DNA from: CAUZFZ01 sp963579025
GTDB taxonomy: Bacteria; Planctomycetota; Planctomycetia; Planctomycetales; Planctomycetaceae
Direction of reading: 5' to 3'
DNA: 48,297 bases
Assembly (NCBI GenBank): GCA_963579025.1
Contig: CAUZFZ010000066.1
Coordinates: 1-48,297, forward strand
The translations under genes were made by a program, and so were the position numbers. Below the pieces are notes generated by a model, which did not search any database, was not told where the DNA came from, and saw only the letters and a program-made list of their open reading frames with translations. Below are positions 44,012 through 48,297 of this stretch, in pieces (position 1 is the first letter of the stretch; each line of letters starts with the position of its first letter).

Positions 44012-45948
44012 GAATCAGACTTTCCGTATCGGTTCGACGAAGACACACGATTCCGTGCGACGAAGGCCATTCCGATCGCTCCCAGTGCGATGACGATCGA
44101 ACCCATCAGGTTGAATGCCCCGCGAAGTCCATCTCGCGTCACTGCGATGTCGCGGTCAAGCGGACGTGACAGCAGCAGGACACCAGCCAGGTCACCTTTC
44201 TTCCAGTCGCGTCGCGGACTCAACTCGCGAGCGTTGTGACACTTCACACACCCCTCCTGCATGATCTGGGCTTTCGCGAAATACAACCAGCTCTGATCGG
44301 CCTCGGATCGGAACTCGTGCCAGGTCAGATCGGCATGCTGCTCGGTAACACGTCGTTCAAGGACAGTGAGTGCCTGCTTCTCGAAGTCCGTCTTCGCGCC
44401 TCCGTTCTTCCGCCAGGGATATCGACTGTACATCCTGACTTGCAGACCGCACTCGGACTGGCTGATTCGCTGCCCGGCGTCGATCGTAAAGGTCGCAGGC
44501 AACGGCAATGCGTTCTCCTTGATGAGGTACTCATGCGTCACAGAAACGCCCGTGTCCTTGAGACGCAACCGGCCAACAACGTCACTGTAGTACTTGTTGA
44601 TTTCTTCCAGCATGGTCGCGTCCATGCGCACGCTTTCCAGTGCGGTTGAATGGACAAACCACGTCGAGAGATGCGACAGGTGCGCGAATCCGGCCGCCGA
44701 GCCGACGACCAGCGCAACGAACAGCATCGCGGCAAACGGATACCGCGAACACCATCGCCAAAGGCGTTCCAGACTGTTGACCGGCGGGGCACGCACAGGC
44801 TCGCCACTCAGATAGCGTCGCAGATCATCGGCCAGTTCCCGAGCTGACTGATACCGCCGCGTCGAGTTTCGCGACATCGCCATCAGGCAAATCGTTTCCA
44901 GATCACGTGGCACAGTGTCGTTGAGTTGTCTCAGCGGCCGCGGGTCGTCTTCCAGAACCTGCAACAGCAGCATGCGGCGGTTGCCCTGAAAAGGTCGCTC
45001 GCCGGTAAGAATCTCGTACAACACGACGCCCAGGCTGTAGACGTCCGTGCGTGGATCGACCAGGTGCGAATCGCCCCGCGCCTGCTCGGGAGACATGTAT
45101 GCGGGCGTCCCCATAATGCGGCCGTCCGATGTCAGCGTGGCGTCTCCCGTTTCCCGGAGTGCCAGTCCGAAGTCCATCAGGTGCGGCCGCCCTGACGCGT
45201 CGATGAGAATATTCGCGGGCTTGATGTCACGGTGGATCACGCCGTGTTGATGCGCGTAATCCAGCGAGTCGGCGAGCATCGCAACCTGTTCGGCCAGAGT
45301 TCGCCAGTTGGGCTCGGTCCGTTCGTTGACACACTCTTCCAGTGTGCGGCCCTCGACGAATTCCGTGACCAGGTAGCAGACACCGTCTTCCGTCTGGCCA
45401 GATTCAAACAGTGACACAATGCCCGGGTGCGACAGTTGAGCCACACTGCGTGCCTCGCGCAGAAAGCGTGCAACGTCTTCGTCACTGGCCATGTCGCCAG
45501 CCCGTTGCAGTTTCAGAGCGACATCCCGATCGAGCCCGGTATCACGAGCCTGAAACACATACCCGAACGAGCCCGTGCCGAGTTCTCTCAGTAACTCAAA
45601 CCGGTCAATCATGACCGGCCCGTCTGCCAGCAATCGCGCATACCGGCGACCAGGATCGATTGTGACGCTCGAGCTTGAGCCACGTTGGCTGGAGACGCCG
45701 ATGCGGCGGAGTGAGGCACTGACACCCGCCGGAATGCTGGTCACGGATTGGACGGCCACGACTTGCTGCTGACTATGTTGCAGGCTTTGCAGGAACGGAT
45801 CCGTGTCAGCGTCGAAGCGCTCGAGAGCCGCCTCACAGTGCACACATTCCGAAACGTGCTCGACGATCTGGTCGACCCGTTCTTCGGGGAGCACTCCCGT
45901 CGAAAACGATCGAAGGACGCCTTCGTCAGGACAATTTAACTGAGCCAT
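44008..45948 (-). CDS. Transmembrane Ser/Thr kinase with zinc motif and extracytoplasmic DUF3365 haem domain
   Basis: The 646-residue receptor kinase is organised in four parts. N-terminus: HVSECVHC (31-38), an HxxxCxxC zinc motif of the anti-sigma (ZAS) type. Kinase domain, about 117-385: P-loop GTGSFGYV, K146, HRDIKPAN (239-246), DFG (259-261), GTPAYMSPEQ (280-289). One membrane segment follows at about 404-424. Then comes a DUF3365 (Tll0287-like) sensor, about 435-600, with a c-type haem motif CVKCH at 567-571, and a second membrane segment at 613-631. The haem domain therefore sits between two membrane passes, outside the cytoplasm, and the kinase inside. It heads an operon with a sigma factor gene whose start overlaps its stop. 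It presumably senses a redox or gas signal and controls that sigma factor. Confidence 0.9.
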   Translation of the reverse strand: MAQLNCPDEGVLRSFSTGVLPEERVDQIVEHVSECVHCEAALERFDADTDPFLQSLQHSQQQVVAVQSVTSIPAGVSASLRRIGVSSQRGSSSSVTIDPGRRYARLLADGPVMIDRFELLRELGTGSFGYVFQARDTGLDRDVALKLQRAGDMASDEDVARFLREARSVAQLSHPGIVSLFESGQTEDGVCYLVTEFVEGRTLEECVNERTEPNWRTLAEQVAMLADSLDYAHQHGVIHRDIKPANILIDASGRPHLMDFGLALRETGDATLTSDGRIMGTPAYMSPEQARGDSHLVDPRTDVYSLGVVLYEILTGERPFQGNRRMLLLQVLEDDPRPLRQLNDTVPRDLETICLMAMSRNSTRRYQSARELADDLRRYLSGEPVRAPPVNSLERLWRWCSRYPFAAMLFVALVVGSAAGFAHLSHLSTWFVHSTALESVRMDATMLEEINKYYSDVVGRLRLKDTGVSVTHEYLIKENALPLPATFTIDAGQRISQSECGLQVRMYSRYPWRKNGGAKTDFEKQALTVLERRVTEQHADLTWHEFRSEADQSWLYFAKAQIMQEGCVKCHNARELSPRRDWKKGDLAGVLLLSRPLDRDIAVTRDGLRGAFNLMGSIVIALGAIGMAFVARNRVSSSNRYGKSDS

Positions 45949-45986
45949 CTCACACCAGCCTTCGATTCAATTCCTGAGGCGTTCAT

Positions 45987-46043
45987 GCCGTATGCAGGCA
46001 TCGACGCAGCAATCCACGGGAACATGGCACTCCAGCATACGGC
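45987..46043. promoter_or_regulatory. Inverted repeat GCCGTATGC...GCATACGGC in divergent promoter region
   Basis: A perfect 9-bp inverted repeat (45987-45995 and 46035-46043, 39-base spacer) lies 39 bases upstream of the kinase start, in the 289-base gap between the leftward kinase gene and the rightward channel gene. A second small palindrome, CGGAATATTCCG, is at 46118-46129. Either could be an operator for the divergent promoters. No promoter boxes could be placed reliably. Confidence 0.35.
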
Positions 46044-46237
46044 TAACGTGACGTCGTTACTTCCATCCTATCACTCGATTCTGGCCCCGCACCGCACGGG
46101 GTCACGGTCTGCGCATTCGGAATATTCCGCAGAACTTTCAACTAAAGGCGTCCGATGGCCGAAACAGAATAAAGCCGCCAGTCGCAGTGCGCGCGAACTG
46201 CGCGTCCAGCTCCAGGCGACACGAAAGGCTGAACAGA

Positions 46238-48297
46238 ATGAATCCGGCCAATGTTGACACGGACGTTGTCGCCATGGGAACCATACAAGCTCGATCGACG
46301 GTCCCCAGGTTTCTTTGCCTGTGCGCCCTGACGCTGCTCGCAGCTCAACTCGTGCTGGCACCGGCGCCCACTCAGGCGCAGTTGATCAGACCTGCACGTC
46401 TCCTGCAGACGACGGAGCCGGAAGAACGGCTGACGGTCGAGATGGTCGAGGCTCAACGCAAGGAGGCTGCAGAGTCCACCGATCTGGATGACGAAGCGAA
46501 ACAAGAGGCCGACAACCACTACAAGTTTGTTGTCGATGCATTGCAGAAGATGACCGAACTGGCCATCGCAGCGGCCCAGTTCCAGCAGGACACTGACGAT
46601 GTACAGCAGCGCGTGGACGAACTGAGGACTCACCTGGACGACCTGCAGGGTCTCAAACCGACACTGCCGGAACTCGCGACGCTGGCGGAACTCGAGCAGG
46701 AACAGGCGAAGCGCAATCTGCAGCTCACCGATCTGAAGTCCATGCTGGCCAGAGTCGAAGCCGAGCCCACAACACGGGCCAATCGGCTGAAGGAAATCCG
46801 CGGCCTGCTGCTGTCGGCAAGCCAGCGCATCGCGGATATCAACAAGCAGCTTGCCACGCCCCCACCGACGGACGAACCGAAACTGCTGACACAGGCGCGA
46901 CTGGCTGAACTGCGTACTCGACTGCAGTTAATCGAGACGGAACTGCCCGCGCTGCAGAACGAGCTGGCGAAGTACGACGCGGAAGATTCCGCGGATTTCG
47001 TGCGTGTGGAGCGAGACGTGCGGACGCAGCAGGTCGCGTTGGCCGAGGCTGAACTAAAACTGTTCGACGACGAAATCGACCGGCTGCGTGCAATCGCCAA
47101 AGCGGAAGCGCTGCAACGTGCACGCGATGAGGCCATCGCAGCCCAGCCACTGTTGCAGGCAGACGCAGACCTCAACCGGTTGCTCGCTGAGAAGGCTGTT
47201 GGTCTGACCGAACCGCTCAACCAGGCAAAGTCGAAGCTGGAATCCACTCAGAAGACGTTGGAGGGACTGCAGAAGCAGTTCACCACAACACAACAGAAAG
47301 TTGAGGGAATCGGCCTGACGGGTGCCGTTGGATCACTTCTGCGTCGTCAGAAATCTGATTTACCCGATCTGGTCCAGAGAAAGAGCAACGTGCGCGATCG
47401 TCGCGCGGTGATCGAGAAGGCGCAATACGACCTGTTCGATTACGACGACCAGCGGAGGGATCTGGCGACCCGTGACCCGCTCGTCCAGCAGATTCTCGAT
47501 TCGGCTTCAGCGGGAATGGCAGAAGCGGAACGAATACAGCTTGAAGACGCGGCGCGAGATGTTCTCGACCGGCGAGCGGAATACCTGGATCAACTGATCC
47601 GCAGCTACAACACGTGGCTGGACACGCTGTTCGAACTCGACGAGACCGAACAACTACTGATCGCGGAAACGGAACGGTACACCACATACATCGACGAGCG
47701 TGTGTTGTGGATACGCAGCAACGACACTCTGTTTGCAAAAATAGCGCTCGACAAATCCGATGGCTGGCTGCTGGCGTCGAGGCGGTGGGTTGAACTGGGA
47801 GCGCAACTGCTCGCCGACATGCAGGCGAATCTGTGGTTGTATGCCGTAGCCGCCGCGGCATTCGCCACGCTGATCCTGCTGAAACCGCGAACATACCGCG
47901 CACTGTCCGCCGCTGGTCGAATGGCCATGCCAGGCAACTGTACGTCGTTTAGACCGACACTCGATGCAACCTGGCTGACACTTCTGATGACCGTTGTGTG
48001 GCCCGGAGCCGTGTGGTTTCTGGCCGTTCGACTGGCCTCTGTCGCCGACTCGTCGGAATTCAATGCCGCGGTCGCGCACGGATTGATGGCTGTTGCCTGG
48101 GGTTACCTGCCGGTTGAAGCGCTGTTGAAGATCTGTCGTCGAGACGGTCTTGCCGATCACCACTTCGACTGGCCGGACTCCACGATTCGTCTGTTTCGTC
48201 GTACCGTCCCGGGACTGGCTGCCTGCGGTTTGCCACTCGCATTCGTGACAGCAACGCTTTACGCCAGCGATCCGGAGCATGGTCTGGATTTCGTGGA
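46238..48297 (+). CDS. MscK/KefA-like mechanosensitive channel, 5' part (partial)
   Basis: The frame from ATG 46238 stays open to the window edge (686 codons read); an ATG at 46274 is the alternative start. Residues 1-50 hold a signal peptide (LCLCALTLLAAQLVLAPAPTQA). About 60-500 is a long, charged, helical periplasmic domain rich in Glu, Gln, Leu and Arg (coiled-coil heptads). After ERYTTYIDERVLWIRSNDTLF come at least three membrane segments (about 528-545, 580-600 and 662-685). This is the order of MscS_porin then MscS_TM domains in MscK/KefA and YjeP, which protect against hypo-osmotic shock. The pore-forming MscS domain must lie beyond the edge. It is divergent from the kinase operon. 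Confidence 0.82.
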   Translation, partial: MNPANVDTDVVAMGTIQARSTVPRFLCLCALTLLAAQLVLAPAPTQAQLIRPARLLQTTEPEERLTVEMVEAQRKEAAESTDLDDEAKQEADNHYKFVVDALQKMTELAIAAAQFQQDTDDVQQRVDELRTHLDDLQGLKPTLPELATLAELEQEQAKRNLQLTDLKSMLARVEAEPTTRANRLKEIRGLLLSASQRIADINKQLATPPPTDEPKLLTQARLAELRTRLQLIETELPALQNELAKYDAEDSADFVRVERDVRTQQVALAEAELKLFDDEIDRLRAIAKAEALQRARDEAIAAQPLLQADADLNRLLAEKAVGLTEPLNQAKSKLESTQKTLEGLQKQFTTTQQKVEGIGLTGAVGSLLRRQKSDLPDLVQRKSNVRDRRAVIEKAQYDLFDYDDQRRDLATRDPLVQQILDSASAGMAEAERIQLEDAARDVLDRRAEYLDQLIRSYNTWLDTLFELDETEQLLIAETERYTTYIDERVLWIRSNDTLFAKIALDKSDGWLLASRRWVELGAQLLADMQANLWLYAVAAAAFATLILLKPRTYRALSAAGRMAMPGNCTSFRPTLDATWLTLLMTVVWPGAVWFLAVRLASVADSSEFNAAVAHGLMAVAWGYLPVEALLKICRRDGLADHHFDWPDSTIRLFRRTVPGLAACGLPLAFVTATLYASDPEHGLDFV

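Noticed and set aside
1..48297. tRNA, rRNA, CRISPR array or prophage
   Set aside because: No tRNA-like cloverleaf or T-loop signature, no regularly spaced repeats and no phage structural genes were seen on reading both strands; a tRNAscan or covariance search was not possible.

Overview
The window looks like chromosome from a planctomycete (Planctomycetes, probably Planctomycetales). The grounds are family content rather than a marker gene: two DUF1501 proteins with Tat-like leaders, a TIGR03009-type secreted protein, a DUF2341 surface-protein remnant, a receptor serine/threonine kinase coupled to an ECF-type sigma factor, c-type haem motifs attached to unusual partners, a SUMF1/esterase/PQQ fusion, and several families of extragenic palindromes. 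No rRNA, tRNA, CRISPR array, integrase or transposase was recognised, so this reads as ordinary chromosome with accessory patches.

Layout. 1-6.1 kb (+): a secreted flavoprotein with three C-terminal CXXCH motifs, a membrane-anchored SGNH hydrolase translationally coupled to a GT39-like glycosyltransferase, and a SAM methyltransferase. 6.2-8.5 kb (-): an AlkA-like DNA glycosylase and a secreted lectin-DJ-1/PfpI fusion, separated by two head-to-head palindromes. 8.7-11.1 kb (+): an ABC ATPase/permease pair. 11.2-17.5 kb (-): a run that begins with HlyD-like, PilZ plus zinc-ribbon and processive GT2 genes, then epmA, an LRR protein and miaA. The first three resemble an Alg44/Alg8-type polysaccharide synthase whose PilZ and HlyD parts are separate proteins. 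17.5-22.8 kb (+): a 66-bp perfect palindrome, then an SbcD/YhaO-like protein that has lost its metal-binding histidines, a second palindrome that supplies its stop codon, and a YhaN/SbcC-like membrane-anchored ATPase.

23-33.7 kb (+): a LolA-like/PASTA secreted protein, a small lipoprotein, a GntP-type permease, a ParD/ParE-like toxin-antitoxin pair, an MFS transporter, a DUF1501 protein, a secreted tandem-repeat protein and a glycosidase-like secreted protein. Both transporters carry roughly 100-125-residue hydrophilic insertions. 33.6-41 kb (-): an ABC-2 permease coupled to a DUF1501 gene, and a 1493-residue SUMF1-hydrolase-PQQ protein. 41.4-43.2 kb: a decayed DUF2341/Ig-like gene and an Uma2-family gene. 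43.3-46 kb (-): a transmembrane Ser/Thr kinase with a zinc anti-sigma-like N-terminus and an extracytoplasmic DUF3365 haem domain, coupled to a sigma factor that appears to lack about five residues in region 2. It is divergent from the 5' part of an MscK-like mechanosensitive channel that runs off the end.

The best candidates for under-described biology are the haem-receptor kinase/sigma module, the split PilZ/HlyD/GT2 module, the catalytically degenerate SbcD-like protein with its ATPase, and the palindrome families. Gene family calls come from reading motifs and from memory of the families; no database search was run.
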